DNA of 64,000 bases from Rathayibacter sp. VKM Ac-2804 (GCF_009866655.1 NZ_CP047420.1:3410001-3474000); one strand, 5' to 3'. Shown: positions 8,825-19,190, counted from the first letter of the stretch. Translations and numbers: made by a program. The notes: generated by a model not told the origin, from the sequence alone.

Positions 8825-9637
8825 TCACACCTCGTCGGCCCGCAGCCGGCGCAGAAGGGCTTCGAGCTCGCTGAAGATCGGCTCGGGGGCCGCGATCAGC
8901 AGGCCGTTGCCCGCGGGCCGGCCGTCGAAGCCGGCGACGACGGCTCCCGCCTCCTCCGCGACGAGGGCGCCGGCCGCGAGATCCCAGGGGTTCAGCCCGC
9001 GCTCGTAGTAGGCGTTCAGCGACCCGGAGGCGACCGAGCAGAGGTCGAGCGCCGCCGAGCCGATGCGGCGGATGTCGCGGACCGAGCCGAGCAGCTCCTG
9101 GACCACGGCGCCCTGCCGCATCCGGCGCGCGGCGTCGTAGCCGAAGCCCGTGCCGACCAGCGCCAGCGAGAGCGAGGCGGGCGGAGTGACGTGCAGCGCG
9201 ACCCCGTCCCGCTCGGCCCCGCCACCCCGGCTCGCGGTGTAGACCTCGCCCGTCGCGCCGTTCACCACCGCTCCGGCGAGCGCCGTCCAGGTCTCGGGCT
9301 CCGGCTCGCCCTCGACCACGGCGATGCTGACCGCGTAGGAGGGGATGCCGTAGAGGTAGTTGACCGTGCCGTCGATGGGATCGACGACCCAGGTGAGTCC
9401 GCTCGTCCCGCCGCCCGCGCCCGACTCCTCGCCGAGGAAGCCGTCGTCCGGCCGGGCCTCGCTTAGGCGGCGGCGGATCAGCTGCTCGACCTCGCGGTCG
9501 GCCGCCGTCACCACGTCCTCCGGCGACGACTTCGACGCGGCGATCTCGACCCCGTCCTGGCGGCGCTGCCGCGCGAGGTGCGCCGCCTCGACGGCGATCG
9601 AGCGGGCGATGGCGAGGAGGGAGGCGTGGGCGCTCAT
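8825..9637 (-). CDS. inositol monophosphatase family protein
   Basis: Mg2+-dependent, Li+-sensitive phosphatase fold, 270 residues, the usual length. Metal-binding motifs are present: GEESG, WVVDPIDGTVNY and, near the C-terminus, NPWDLAAGALVAEEAG. The substrate may be myo-inositol phosphate (mycothiol or phosphoinositide supply), histidinol phosphate or 3'-phosphoadenylate; sequence alone does not decide. The ATG at 9637 is preceded by a TAGGCT box at 6 nt, so it is probably leaderless. It is divergent from the NmrA-like gene at 9708. Confidence 0.88.
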   Translation of the reverse strand: MSAHASLLAIARSIAVEAAHLARQRRQDGVEIAASKSSPEDVVTAADREVEQLIRRRLSEARPDDGFLGEESGAGGGTSGLTWVVDPIDGTVNYLYGIPSYAVSIAVVEGEPEPETWTALAGAVVNGATGEVYTASRGGGAERDGVALHVTPPASLSLALVGTGFGYDAARRMRQGAVVQELLGSVRDIRRIGSAALDLCSVASGSLNAYYERGLNPWDLAAGALVAEEAGAVVAGFDGRPAGNGLLIAAPEPIFSELEALLRRLRADEV

Positions 9638-9643
9638 GCGTCC

Positions 9644-9649
9644 AGCCTA
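9644..9649 (-). promoter_or_regulatory. leaderless -10 box for inositol monophosphatase gene
   Basis: TAGGCT on the minus strand, 6 nt before the ATG at 9637. Confidence 0.6.
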
Positions 9650-9695
9650 GGGACCGGGCGGTCAGACGGGGCAGACGGCGACCGGGCCCGCGGAG

Positions 9696-9701
9696 GATCA
9701 T
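9696..9701 (+). promoter_or_regulatory. possible variant -10 box for NmrA-like gene
   Basis: GATCAT lies 6 nt before the ATG at 9708. It deviates from TAnnnT but has the same spacing; a very similar GATGAT stands 6 nt before menC. Confidence 0.35.
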
Positions 9702-9707
9702 GGGGGC

Positions 9708-10592
9708 ATGAGCGCCGCCGTGACCCTTCAGCCCCCGATCGCCGTGACCGGAGCCACCGGGGCGGTGGGCGGCCGCGTCGCGCGTCTGCTCGCCGAGGCC
9801 GGCCTCCCCCTCCGCCTCCTCGCCCGCGACCCCGCCCGAGCGCCCGAGCTGCCGGGGGCGACGGCGGTCCGCTCCTCCTTCACCGATCCGGGCGACGCGC
9901 TCGACGGCGTCCGCCTGCTGCTGATGGTGTCGGCGGCCGAGAACGAGGACCGGCTCGCCGAGCACCTCTCGATGGTCGCGGCCGCCGCCGCCGCGGGCGT
10001 CGAGCACGTCGTCTACACGTCCTTCGCCGGCGCCTCCCCCACCGCGACCTTCACGCTCGCGCGCGACCACGCCGCGACGGAGGAGGCGATCCGCGCGTCC
10101 GGCATGGCCTGGACGTTCCTCCGCGACAACCTCTACCTCGACTTCGTCCCCGCGATGCTCGGCGACGACGGCGCGATCCGCGGCCCGGCCGGGAGCGGGC
10201 GCGCCGCGATCGTGGCCCGCGAGGACGTCGCCCGTGCCGCCGCCGCGATCCTGCGCGCCCCGGAGGAGCACCGCGGCGCGACCTACGAGCTGACCGGCCC
10301 CGAGGCCCTCACCTTCGACGAGATCGCCGCGGTCCTCACCGCCGCCGGCCGCCCCGCGGTCTTCGTCGACGAGACCCTCGAGGAGGCGCGTGCCTCCCGC
10401 CGCCGCTGGAACGCCCCCGACTGGCAGCTCGACGCCTGGATCAGCACCTACACCGCCGTCGCCGCCGGCGAGATGCAGCACGTCTCCGGCGACGTCGAGC
10501 GCCTGACGGGCCGCGCCCCGCTCTCCCTCGCGCAGTTCCTCGCGGCGTCGCGACCAGCACGCGGGCAGGGCGCTTCATCGGCCGCGCAGTGA
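9708..10592 (+). CDS. NAD(P)H-binding protein, NmrA/QorB-like atypical SDR
   Basis: Rossmann-fold protein of 294 residues. The N-terminal dinucleotide motif GATGAVG (about residues 15-21) is that of the NmrA/quinone oxidoreductase 2 branch of atypical short-chain dehydrogenases, followed by VVYTSFAGASP, FLRDNLYLDF and the C-terminal ATYELTGPEALT stretch typical of these proteins. No YxxxK catalytic pair is seen, as expected for the branch. It may reduce quinones or act as a redox sensor; no partner gene is adjacent. The ATG at 9708 is the only sensible start. The last codons run into a short direct repeat just before the palindromic elements. Confidence 0.8.
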   Translation: MSAAVTLQPPIAVTGATGAVGGRVARLLAEAGLPLRLLARDPARAPELPGATAVRSSFTDPGDALDGVRLLLMVSAAENEDRLAEHLSMVAAAAAAGVEHVVYTSFAGASPTATFTLARDHAATEEAIRASGMAWTFLRDNLYLDFVPAMLGDDGAIRGPAGSGRAAIVAREDVARAAAAILRAPEEHRGATYELTGPEALTFDEIAAVLTAAGRPAVFVDETLEEARASRRRWNAPDWQLDAWISTYTAVAAGEMQHVSGDVERLTGRAPLSLAQFLAASRPARGQGASSAAQ

Positions 10593-10618
10593 TCGGCCGC
10601 GCAGCGGACGGCCCTTCC

Positions 10619-10748
10619 CATGCTGGTCGAGTAGCGCCACAGGCGCGTATCGAGACCTGCCGTCATCAGCAGGGCGGATCTGCAGACTCATCCTGCTGAC
10701 GTGGGTGGATCTCGATACGCCCGCTGCGCGGGCTGCTCGATCAGCATG
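10619..10748. repeat. palindromic intergenic element 1 (130 bp)
   Basis: Begins CATGCTGGTCGAG and ends CTCGATCAGCATG, near-perfect 13-bp terminal inverted repeats. Inside, two sub-hairpins flank a centre with ATCTGCAGA, and the outer halves carry CGTATCGAGACC and GGATCTCGATACG. The unit is almost palindromic over its full length. Confidence 0.85.
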
Positions 10749-10765
10749 AAGGGCGCCTGCCTGCA

Positions 10766-10895
10766 CATGCTGGTCGAGTAGCCGCGGCACGCGGCGTATC
10801 GAGACCTCCGTGATCAGCACGGCGGGTCTGCAGACTCGACTGCGGACGCAGGTGGATCTCGATACGCCCGCTGCGCGGGCTCCTCGATCAGCATG
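10766..10895. repeat. palindromic intergenic element 2 (130 bp)
   Basis: Same length, termini and central GTCTGCAGAC as element 1, starting 18 nt after it. The inner hairpin in the right half is GCCCGC-TGC-GCGGGC. Confidence 0.85.
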
Positions 10896-10953
10896 AGCAC
10901 TGAGCGCCGCGGCGGACGAGCAGCAGTCGACCGCGCGGCGGACGGCCCTCCTC

Positions 10954-10993
10954 GTGCTGGTCGAGCAGCGCCGCAGGCGCGTATCGAGACCCA
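10954..10993. repeat. palindromic intergenic element 3, left half only
   Basis: Matches the left 40 bp of element 1 (GTGCTGGTCGAG through GTATCGAGACCCAC), then stops. The flank upstream is also shared with element 1. Confidence 0.75.
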
Positions 10994-11020
10994 CGCGCGC
11001 GAAGGACCGGGAGACGGAGG

Positions 11021-11059
11021 AAGCCCCGCTCGCCGCCTCGGGAGGCTGGTGCGGGGCTT
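11021..11059 (-). terminator. terminator of tRNA-Tyr
   Basis: AAGCCCCGC at 11021-11029 pairs with GCGGGGCTT at 11051-11059; the loop contains a second small stem (GCCTC/GAGGC). It lies 30 nt downstream of the tRNA on the minus strand. Confidence 0.65.
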
Positions 11060-11089
11060 CGATCGTGCAGTCGTTCGGTCTCGATGCTG

Positions 11090-11171
11090 TGGCGAGTGAG
11101 GGATTCGAACCCCCGAAGGCTACGCCGTCTGATTTACAGTCAGATCCCTTTGGCCGCTAGGGTAACTCGCC
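11090..11171 (-). tRNA. tRNA-Tyr (anticodon GTA)
   Basis: On the minus strand the gene starts GGCGAGTTACCC and ends GGTTCGAATCCC then ACTCGCC plus discriminator A. The acceptor stem GGCGAGT/ACTCGCC pairs perfectly. The anticodon loop CTGTAAA carries GTA and is flanked by a GATCTGA-type stem. The long variable arm (about 13-15 nt around GGCGTAGCC) is that of a class II tRNA, as bacterial tRNA-Tyr has. CCA is not encoded. Confidence 0.96.
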
Positions 11172-11255
11172 GTCGCGCACCCGACCGGGAGTCGTGCTCT
11201 CGACCGAAGGCGCTGGACAAGGATACCCACGCGCTCCCCGGATCGGAAATCGGCG

Positions 11256-11993
11256 TCAGCCCGCCGCCGCCGCGTACCGGGAGGCCGCCTCGGCGACCTT
11301 GCCCGCGTAGCTCGTCGCCGGGTTGTAGGCCGCGATCGCGTCGCGCCAGCCGGACTGCGTGGTGAGGTCGCCGCCCGCCTGGCAGAGGTACCGCGCGGCC
11401 GTGACCGCCTGCTGGTCGACGTTCTGCGGGTCCCAGCCGGTCGACGCCCAGCGCATCCAGGTGGCGGGGATGATCTGCAGCGGCCCCATCGCGCGGTCGG
11501 TCTCCGGATCGCCGTCGAGCGCGCCGCCGTCGTTGTCCTCGACGCGGTCGAACTGCGTGCCGTCCAGCGAGGGGCCGTAGATGGGCTCGGTCGGTCGCCC
11601 GTCCTCACCCAGCTCGCCGCCGAAGATCGTTCCGTGCCGGCTCTCGACGTAGCCGATGCCGGCGAGCGTCGCCCAGTCGAGCCCGCAGCCGGGGTCGACC
11701 GAGGAGGTCAGCAGCGCCGCGCCCGCGTAGGCGGTGAGCGCCCGCACCGGGATCCCGCTGCCCTCGGCGGTGCCGGCGAGCCAGTCGCCGCTCGTGAGCC
11801 GCCGGACGGGCGTCGCCGCCGTCTCGTCCGGATCCTCGAGCAGTGCCGGGTCGGCTGCGGCGGGCGCGGCGGCGGCCGGCGGCACGGTCACCAGTCCGTC
11901 CTCGTACTCCACCGCGGGCTCCGCGGGACGGGTGCAGCCGACGAGCACGAGGCCGACGAGCGGCAGGATCAGCAGGGCGGGGAGGCGGCGCAC
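11256..11993 (-). CDS. lytic murein transglycosylase lipoprotein
   Basis: A 245-residue exported protein. The N-terminal hydrophobic segment ends in the lipobox LVGC (Cys about residue 20), so it should be lipid-anchored outside the membrane. After a proline/alanine linker comes a transglycosylase domain of the MltB/SLT type: [10 protein letters not shown] with the probable catalytic glutamate, [11 protein letters not shown], and the C-terminal [11 protein letters not shown]. It should cleave glycan strands of peptidoglycan, like the resuscitation-type hydrolases of actinobacteria. The start is GTG at 11993; a TACGAA hexamer 6 nt upstream is only a weak promoter match. Confidence 0.86.
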   Translation of the reverse strand: MRRLPALLILPLVGLVLVGCTRPAEPAVEYEDGLVTVPPAAAAPAAADPALLEDPDETAATPVRRLTSGDWLAGTAEGSGIPVRALTAYAGAALLTSSVDPGCGLDWATLAGIGYVESRHGTIFGGELGEDGRPTEPIYGPSLDGTQFDRVEDNDGGALDGDPETDRAMGPLQIIPATWMRWASTGWDPQNVDQQAVTAARYLCQAGGDLTTQSGWRDAIAAYNPATSYAGKVAEAASRYAAAAG

Positions 11994-12046
11994 GGTCCCT
12001 TCGTACCAGGCGCGCCTCCGGATCCGCCCCGCCGGGGCGCGAAAGC

Positions 12047-12052
12047 TAAGCT
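12047..12052 (+). promoter_or_regulatory. leaderless -10 box for yajQ
   Basis: TAAGCT ends 7 nt before the ATG at 12060; no ribosome site is needed for a leaderless message. Confidence 0.6.
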
Positions 12053-12059
12053 CGAAGGC

Positions 12060-12548
12060 ATGGCAGATTCAACGTTCGACGTCGTCAGCAAGGTCGACAA
12101 GATGGAGGCGGACAACGCCCTCAACCAGGCCCACAAGGAGGTCGAGCAGCGCTACGACTTCAAGAACGTCGGCGCCTCGATCGCCTGGAGCGGCGAGAAG
12201 ATCCTGATCAAGGCGAACACCGAGGAGCGGGCGAACGCCATCCTCGACGTCTTCCAGACCAAGCTGATCAAGCGCGGCATCAGCCTCAAGAGCCTCGACT
12301 CGGGCGAGCCCTTCGCCTCGGGCAAGGAGTACCGGATCGAGTCCACGCTCAAGGACGGCATCGACCAGGAGCAGGCGAAGAAGATCAACAAGCTGATCCG
12401 CGACGAGGCGCCCAAGTCGGTCAAGTCGCAGATCCAGGGCGACGAGCTGCGCGTCTCGTCGAAGAGCCGCGACGACCTCCAGGCGACGATGGCGCTGCTG
12501 CGCGGGGCCGACCTCGACCTCGACCTCCAGTTCGTCAACTTCCGCTGA
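12060..12548 (+). CDS. YajQ family cyclic-di-GMP-binding-type protein
   Basis: Full-length 162-residue YajQ/DUF520 protein with the family start [10 protein letters not shown] and repeats of the two-domain fold ([30 protein letters not shown] and the C-terminal LQFVNFR). In Xanthomonas and Pseudomonas the family binds cyclic di-GMP and controls gene expression; other members bind nucleotides or tRNA. Whether this one binds c-di-GMP is inference. It is followed after 3 nt by the Nudix gene, so the two form an operon. Confidence 0.92.
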   Translation: MADSTFDVVSKVDKMEADNALNQAHKEVEQRYDFKNVGASIAWSGEKILIKANTEERANAILDVFQTKLIKRGISLKSLDSGEPFASGKEYRIESTLKDGIDQEQAKKINKLIRDEAPKSVKSQIQGDELRVSSKSRDDLQATMALLRGADLDLDLQFVNFR

Positions 12549-12551
12549 GGG

Positions 12552-13229
12552 ATGTCGCACTCCGAGAGCACGCCGACCCGCCCCGGCATCGACGCCCCCG
12601 ACGCGCGGGGCCGCACCGGCCTCGACCGCGAGGGCCACGACCTCACCGGCAACCCCGACGTCGTCGTGAAGTCGGTGACCCTCCTCTCCAGCCACTGGTA
12701 CGTCCTGCGCACCACCGAGTTCGAGTACCGCCACCGCGACGGCCGCTGGACCACCGAGCACCGCGAGACCTACGACCGCGGCAACGGCGCGGCCGTGCTG
12801 CTCTACGATCTCGAGGCGCGTTCCGTCGTGCTGGTACGCCAGTTCCGCTACCCCACCTATGTCAACGGCAACCTCGACGGCATGCTGCTCGAGGTGCCGG
12901 CGGGGCTCCTCGACGAGGACGGTCCGGAGGAGGGCGCGCGCCGCGAGGCGTCGGAGGAGACCGGCCTCGAGGTCGGCCGGCTCGAGCACGTCTTCGACGC
13001 GTTCATGAGCCCCGGCTCGATCACCGAGATGCTGCACTTCTACGCCGGGCCCTACCGCGCCGGCTCGAGCGACGGCGTCTACGCCGGACTCGCCGACGAG
13101 GGCGAGGACACCGAGCTGGTCGAGCTGTCCTTCGACGAGGCGCTCGCGCAGATCGGCGTCCAGATCATCGACGCGAAGACGATCATGCTGCTGCAGTGGG
13201 CGGCTCTGAGCGGCCCGTTCTCGCGCTGA
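12552..13229 (+). CDS. NudK-like Nudix hydrolase (GDP-mannose/ADP-ribose pyrophosphatase type)
   Basis: A 225-residue protein with a Nudix box in the form PAGLLDEDGPEEGARREASEE. The spacing before RExxEExG is one residue shorter than in ADP-ribose pyrophosphatases and equals that of the GDP-mannose hydrolase NudK; the following AFMSPGSITEMLHFY also resembles NudK. The core is preceded by about 45 polar residues not typical for the family. It should hydrolyse a nucleoside diphosphate sugar. It is the second gene of the yajQ operon, with its ATG 3 nt after the yajQ stop. Confidence 0.84.
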   Translation: MSHSESTPTRPGIDAPDARGRTGLDREGHDLTGNPDVVVKSVTLLSSHWYVLRTTEFEYRHRDGRWTTEHRETYDRGNGAAVLLYDLEARSVVLVRQFRYPTYVNGNLDGMLLEVPAGLLDEDGPEEGARREASEETGLEVGRLEHVFDAFMSPGSITEMLHFYAGPYRAGSSDGVYAGLADEGEDTELVELSFDEALAQIGVQIIDAKTIMLLQWAALSGPFSR

Positions 13230-13269
13230 CGCCGGGCGCACCAGCAGAGGCTCTCCGGAGGCCGTCCCG

Positions 13270-15552
<2,283 letters not shown>

Positions 15553-15580
15553 GCGGTCTCCGTCCGTCAGCGGTGCCCGA

Positions 15581-15586
15581 ATCCTA
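15581..15586 (-). promoter_or_regulatory. -10 box for UvrA-like gene
   Basis: TAGGAT on the minus strand, 28 nt before the ATG at 15552, giving a short leader that contains the GGAGA ribosome site. Confidence 0.5.
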
Positions 15587-15615
15587 GGGGAGCCCTCCGA
15601 CATCCGGGAGACGCC

Positions 15616-15647
15616 GAAGGGCCCCCGGATCGCTCCGAGGGCCCTTC
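15616..15647 (-). terminator. terminator after FprA-type reductase gene
   Basis: Arms GAAGGGCCC (15616-15624) and GGGCCCTTC (15639-15647) pair perfectly, with an inner CGGA/TCCG stem. It starts 14 nt downstream of the stop at 15661 and just upstream of the UvrA-like promoter. Confidence 0.7.
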
Positions 15648-15660
15648 CGACGGACGCGCC

Positions 15661-17028
15661 TCAGCTCGAGACGGTCTCGCCGCGCGAGATCGATATCATG
15701 TCCTCGCGCGGGACGACCTTGACGCGGACGCGGCCCTGCGGAGCGCCGAGCGCCTGCTCGTGCTCGTCGAGGCGGTGCCAGCCGTCGAGGTCGGTGTAGG
15801 CGACGCCGCGCTCCTCGAGCAGGGCGACGACCGCCGACTCCTCGGGGTGAGCCGGGGTCCACCAGGACGCCTGGTCGTTGAGCACGTGCCCGACGGTCTC
15901 CATCGCATCCGACTTGGTGTGGCCGATGAGGCCGACCGGTCCGCGCTTGATCCAGCCCGTGGCGTAGACGCCGTGCACCGGCTCGTCGTGGTCGTCGAGC
16001 ACCTGGCCCTCGCGGTTCGGGATCACACCGCGCATCTCGTCGAACGGCAGGCCGTCCAGCGGGGAGCCGAAGTAGCCGACGGCGCGGTAGACGGCCTGGA
16101 CAGCGATCTCGCGGATCTCGCCGGTGCCGCGGGTGCCGCCCTCGCCGTCCGGCTCGGTGCGCTCGTAGCGGATGGCCGACACGCGGCCGGTGCCGTCGTC
16201 GACGAGCTCGAGCGGCTTGGCCCAGAAGTGCAGGTGCAGGCGGCGCGAGGCCGAGCCGACCTCGCGGGTGCGCCACTGGTTCAGCACCCGGTTGATCACC
16301 ATGACCTGCTTGTTGGTGTCGATGGCCGCCTGCGAGGCGGGGTCGAGCACGAAGTCCTCGTCGGCGACGATCATGTCGACGTCGCGCAGCTCGCCGAGCT
16401 CGCGCAGCTCGAGCGGGGTGAACTTGACCTGCGCCGGGCCGCGGCGGCCGAAGACGTGCACGTCGGTGACGGGCGAGGCGGCCAGCGCGTCGTAGACGTT
16501 CGGCGGCACCTCGGTGGGCAGGAGGTCCTCGGCGTGCTTGGCGAGCATCCGCGAGACGTCGAGCGCCACGTTGCCGTTGCCGATGACGGCGACGGAGGAG
16601 GCCTCGAGCGGCCAGGTGCGCGGCACGTCGGGGTGGCCGTCGAACCAGCTGACGAAGTCGGCGGCGCCGTACGAGCCCTCGAGCTCGACGCCGGGGACGT
16701 CGAGCGGGGCGTCGCGGATCGCCCCGGTCGAGAAGATGACCGCGTTGTAGTGCCGCTTGAGGTCCTCGAGCGTGATGTCGGTGCCGAAGTGCACGTTGCC
16801 GAAGATCCGGATGTCGCCGCGGTCGAGCACCTCGCGGAGCGCCGTGATGATGCCCTTGATCCGCGGGTGGTCCGGTGCGACGCCGTAGCGGACGAGGCCG
16901 TAGGGCGCCGGCAGGTGCTCGAACAGATCGATCGAGACGTCGTACTTCTTCTCGGCCTTGATCATGAGGTCGGCGGCGTAGATGCCCGCGGGACCCGCGC
17001 CGACGATGGCCAGCCTGAGCTTGGTCAT
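15661..17028 (-). CDS. FprA-type ferredoxin/adrenodoxin--NADP+ reductase
   Basis: FAD-dependent NADP+ reductase of the adrenodoxin reductase family, 455 residues. The FAD motif VGAGPAGIYAA begins at residue 9, followed by the family hallmark YGLVRYGVAPDHPRIK. The NADP domain carries VAVIGNGNVALDVSRML and HVFGRRGPAQVKFT, and the C-terminal region has ATGWIKRGPVGLIGHTKSDA. It moves electrons between NADPH and ferredoxin, for example for cytochrome P450s or Fe-S proteins. AGGAGG stands before the ATG at 17028. It lies 79 nt downstream of the polyprenyl synthase gene on the same strand and ends at a strong hairpin. Confidence 0.92.
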   Translation of the reverse strand: MTKLRLAIVGAGPAGIYAADLMIKAEKKYDVSIDLFEHLPAPYGLVRYGVAPDHPRIKGIITALREVLDRGDIRIFGNVHFGTDITLEDLKRHYNAVIFSTGAIRDAPLDVPGVELEGSYGAADFVSWFDGHPDVPRTWPLEASSVAVIGNGNVALDVSRMLAKHAEDLLPTEVPPNVYDALAASPVTDVHVFGRRGPAQVKFTPLELRELGELRDVDMIVADEDFVLDPASQAAIDTNKQVMVINRVLNQWRTREVGSASRRLHLHFWAKPLELVDDGTGRVSAIRYERTEPDGEGGTRGTGEIREIAVQAVYRAVGYFGSPLDGLPFDEMRGVIPNREGQVLDDHDEPVHGVYATGWIKRGPVGLIGHTKSDAMETVGHVLNDQASWWTPAHPEESAVVALLEERGVAYTDLDGWHRLDEHEQALGAPQGRVRVKVVPREDMISISRGETVSS

Positions 17029-17107
17029 TGCATTCCTCCTGCCGGGGCGCCGAGGCGCGTCTCCGGACTCATTCCTGCGGCGCTCGAACGCGCCGCGACG
17101 ATCGGGG

Positions 17108-18196
17108 TCAGCCGTTGCGGTCGACGACCGTGTCCGCGAAGCGCGTGAGCGCCTTGCGGACCGGCCCGTCGGGCAGCGGAGAGAGGGCGGCGACGGCCTC
17201 GTCGGCCCAGCGGTGGGCCTCGGCGAGGGTCTGCGCCGTCACGGGGTGGTCGCGCAGCTGCGCGATGGCGTCGGAGATGTCGGCGCTCTGCTCGTCGGTG
17301 TGCGCGATCGCGTCGTTGGTGCGGCTGACGTAGCTCTCGATGCGCGCGAGCAGGACGGCCGCATCGCGGTCGGTCGAGGCCCGCTCGCGCAGACGCAGGA
17401 TCGGCAGCGTCGAGACGCCGGCGCGGATGTCGGTGCCCGGGTTCTTGCCTGTCTCCTCCGGCTGCGGCGACAGGTCGATGACGTCGTCGACGATCTGGAA
17501 GGCGACGCCGATCTTCTCGCCGAAGACGCGCACCGCCTCCTCGAAGGGAGCGGGCGCCTCGGAGAAGACGACGCCGGTGCGCGCGGCGGCGGCGATCAGC
17601 GAGCCGGTCTTGTCCGCCAGGACCCCGAGGTAGTGCTCGACCGGGTCCTCGCCCTCACCCGGGCCGACGGTCTCGTGCAGCTGGCCGAGCACGAGGCGCT
17701 CGAAGGTGTCGGTCTGCAGGCGGATCGCGCGCTCGCCGAGCTCGGTCATCAGCTGGTTCGCCCGCGCGAAGAGCAGGTCGCCGGTGAGGATCGCGACGTT
17801 GTTGCCCCAGACGGTCTGCGCCGAGGGCACGCCGCGGCGCTTCTCCGCCTCGTCCATGACGTCGTCGTGGTACAGCGAGCCGAGGTGGGTGATCTCGATG
17901 GCCTGCGCGGCGCTGAGCACCTCGGGGGTGTTGCCCCGGCCGAGCTGCGCCGTGAGCAGGGTGAGCATCGGCCGCACCCGCTTGCCGCCGGCCTCGAGCA
18001 GGTAGCGCGTCGACACGTCCGCGACCGCGTCCGCGAACGAGAGCTGCTGGACCATGCCGGCCTCGACCCGTTCGAGCCCGTCGTCGATGCTGCGGGCGAG
18101 GGCGCGGTCCGGCGCGGTCGAGAAGATGCGCTCGGAGAGGCCGAGCTGCGCCGTCAGAGACGGACTGCGGCGGGCGACGGGCGCACTGGCGTTCAC
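17108..18196 (-). CDS. polyprenyl diphosphate synthase (menaquinone side chain)
   Basis: Trans-prenyltransferase that elongates isoprenoid chains, 362 residues. Both aspartate-rich motifs are present: HDDVMD (the shorter DDxxD) followed by RRGVPSAQTVWGN, and IVDDVIDLS in the second half. GGKRVRPML near residue 70 is also typical. The neighbouring menG, menF and menD genes suggest it makes the menaquinone tail (heptaprenyl to decaprenyl; length unknown). The chosen GTG at 18196 has TAGGGT 6 nt upstream, so it is probably leaderless; a TTG at 18202 in the same frame is the alternative. Confidence 0.88.
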   Translation of the reverse strand: MNASAPVARRSPSLTAQLGLSERIFSTAPDRALARSIDDGLERVEAGMVQQLSFADAVADVSTRYLLEAGGKRVRPMLTLLTAQLGRGNTPEVLSAAQAIEITHLGSLYHDDVMDEAEKRRGVPSAQTVWGNNVAILTGDLLFARANQLMTELGERAIRLQTDTFERLVLGQLHETVGPGEGEDPVEHYLGVLADKTGSLIAAAARTGVVFSEAPAPFEEAVRVFGEKIGVAFQIVDDVIDLSPQPEETGKNPGTDIRAGVSTLPILRLRERASTDRDAAVLLARIESYVSRTNDAIAHTDEQSADISDAIAQLRDHPVTAQTLAEAHRWADEAVAALSPLPDGPVRKALTRFADTVVDRNG

Positions 18197-18202
18197 ACTC
18201 AA

Positions 18203-18208
18203 ACCCTA
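18203..18208 (-). promoter_or_regulatory. leaderless -10 box for polyprenyl synthase gene
   Basis: TAGGGT on the minus strand, 6 nt before the GTG at 18196; decides between GTG and the TTG two codons upstream. Confidence 0.6.
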
Positions 18209-18240
18209 ACGTCTCGGCCCGGCAGGCCCCTGGGCGCGCA

Positions 18241-18954
18241 TCAGGTCGCCGCGATCGGCTTGACCCCGCGGTGCAGGGCCACGATGCCGGCGGTGAGGTC
18301 GCGGTAGGCGACGCGCTCGAAGCCGGCGGCGCGGAGCCAGCCGGCCACGACCTTCTGCTCGGGCCAGGCGCGGATGGAGTCGCCGAGATAGTCGTACGCC
18401 GGGTCGTTCGAGGAGGCGAGGCCGACGATCACGGGCATGACCTTCGTCAGGTAGAAGTCGTAGGCGGCGGCGAGGGGCTTCAGCGGCGGGGTCGAGAACT
18501 CGCAGATCACGACACGGCCACCGGGCTTCACGACGCGGAAGAACTCGGCGAGCGCCGTCCGCGGCTCGGCGACGTTGCGCAGGCCGAAGGAGATGGTGAC
18601 CGCGTCGAAGGACTCGTCCTCGAAGGGGAGCTTCATGGCGTCGGCCAGGACGAACTCGATGAGCTCGTTCTCGGCGTGCCGGCGACGGCCGACCGAGATC
18701 ATCCCGCGGGAGAAGTCGGCCGCGACGACCTGCGCCCCCGAGCGCGCGAGCGAGGCGCTCGAGGTGCCGGTGCCGGCCGCGACGTCGAGGATCCGCTCGC
18801 CCGGCGCCGGGTTGACGGCGCGGGTCGTGGCGATCCGCCAGAGGTGGTCGTTGCCGACGGACAGGACGGTGTTCGTCAGGTCGTAGGCGGGCGCCACCGT
18901 GTCGAACATGGCAGCGACCTCGTCGGGCCGCTTGGTGAGGTCTGCCTTTGTCAC
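18241..18954 (-). CDS. menG: demethylmenaquinone methyltransferase
   Basis: SAM-dependent C-methyltransferase of the UbiE/MenG family that performs the last step of menaquinone synthesis, 237 residues. The SAM site reads ILDVAAGTGTSS, and the family motifs YDLTN, FGLRNV, ADAMKLPFEDESFDAV and GGRVVICEFSTP are intact. The GTG at 18954 was chosen because TAGACT lies 8 nt upstream and because family members start at TKADLxKxPxEVA; an ATG two codons earlier (18960) is also in frame. It is divergent from menF and followed by the polyprenyl synthase gene. Confidence 0.92.
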   Translation of the reverse strand: MTKADLTKRPDEVAAMFDTVAPAYDLTNTVLSVGNDHLWRIATTRAVNPAPGERILDVAAGTGTSSASLARSGAQVVAADFSRGMISVGRRRHAENELIEFVLADAMKLPFEDESFDAVTISFGLRNVAEPRTALAEFFRVVKPGGRVVICEFSTPPLKPLAAAYDFYLTKVMPVIVGLASSNDPAYDYLGDSIRAWPEQKVVAGWLRAAGFERVAYRDLTAGIVALHRGVKPIAAT

Positions 18955-18962
18955 GATCATCG

Positions 18963-18968
18963 AGTCTA
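18963..18968 (-). promoter_or_regulatory. leaderless -10 box for menG
   Basis: TAGACT on the minus strand, 8 nt before the GTG at 18954. Confidence 0.55.
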
Positions 18969-19190
18969 GGGCGAGGAGCGGGGCGGCGGCTGTGCATCGC
19001 CCGCCCTTGCACATCCGCTCAGACGACCACCGCCGGCCGGAGGACGAGCCGGGAGGAGAAGGGGCGGGCGGAGGTGCCGGGGCCGCCTTGCTCCGCCTAG
19101 CTGCGGCGGCCCCGGACGAGGAAACGGTAGCAGCGGGCCCCCGGGTGAGGGGCGCTGCGGCGCACAACGTCTCGCTTTCCAGCGCGGGCG

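Larger units (their letters stand above)
10593..11089. other. gene-free region filled by palindromic repeats
   Basis: Holds two complete 130-bp palindromic elements, one half element and the terminator of tRNA-Tyr. The 30-bp flank before the first element (from about 10601, ending GACGGCCCTTCC) is repeated before the third (from about 10930), so the whole segment looks locally duplicated. No coding capacity was recognised. Confidence 0.75.

Noticed and set aside
10619..10895. Insertion sequence
   Set aside because: Inverted ends are present but there is no transposase frame inside, and the units are only 130 bp.
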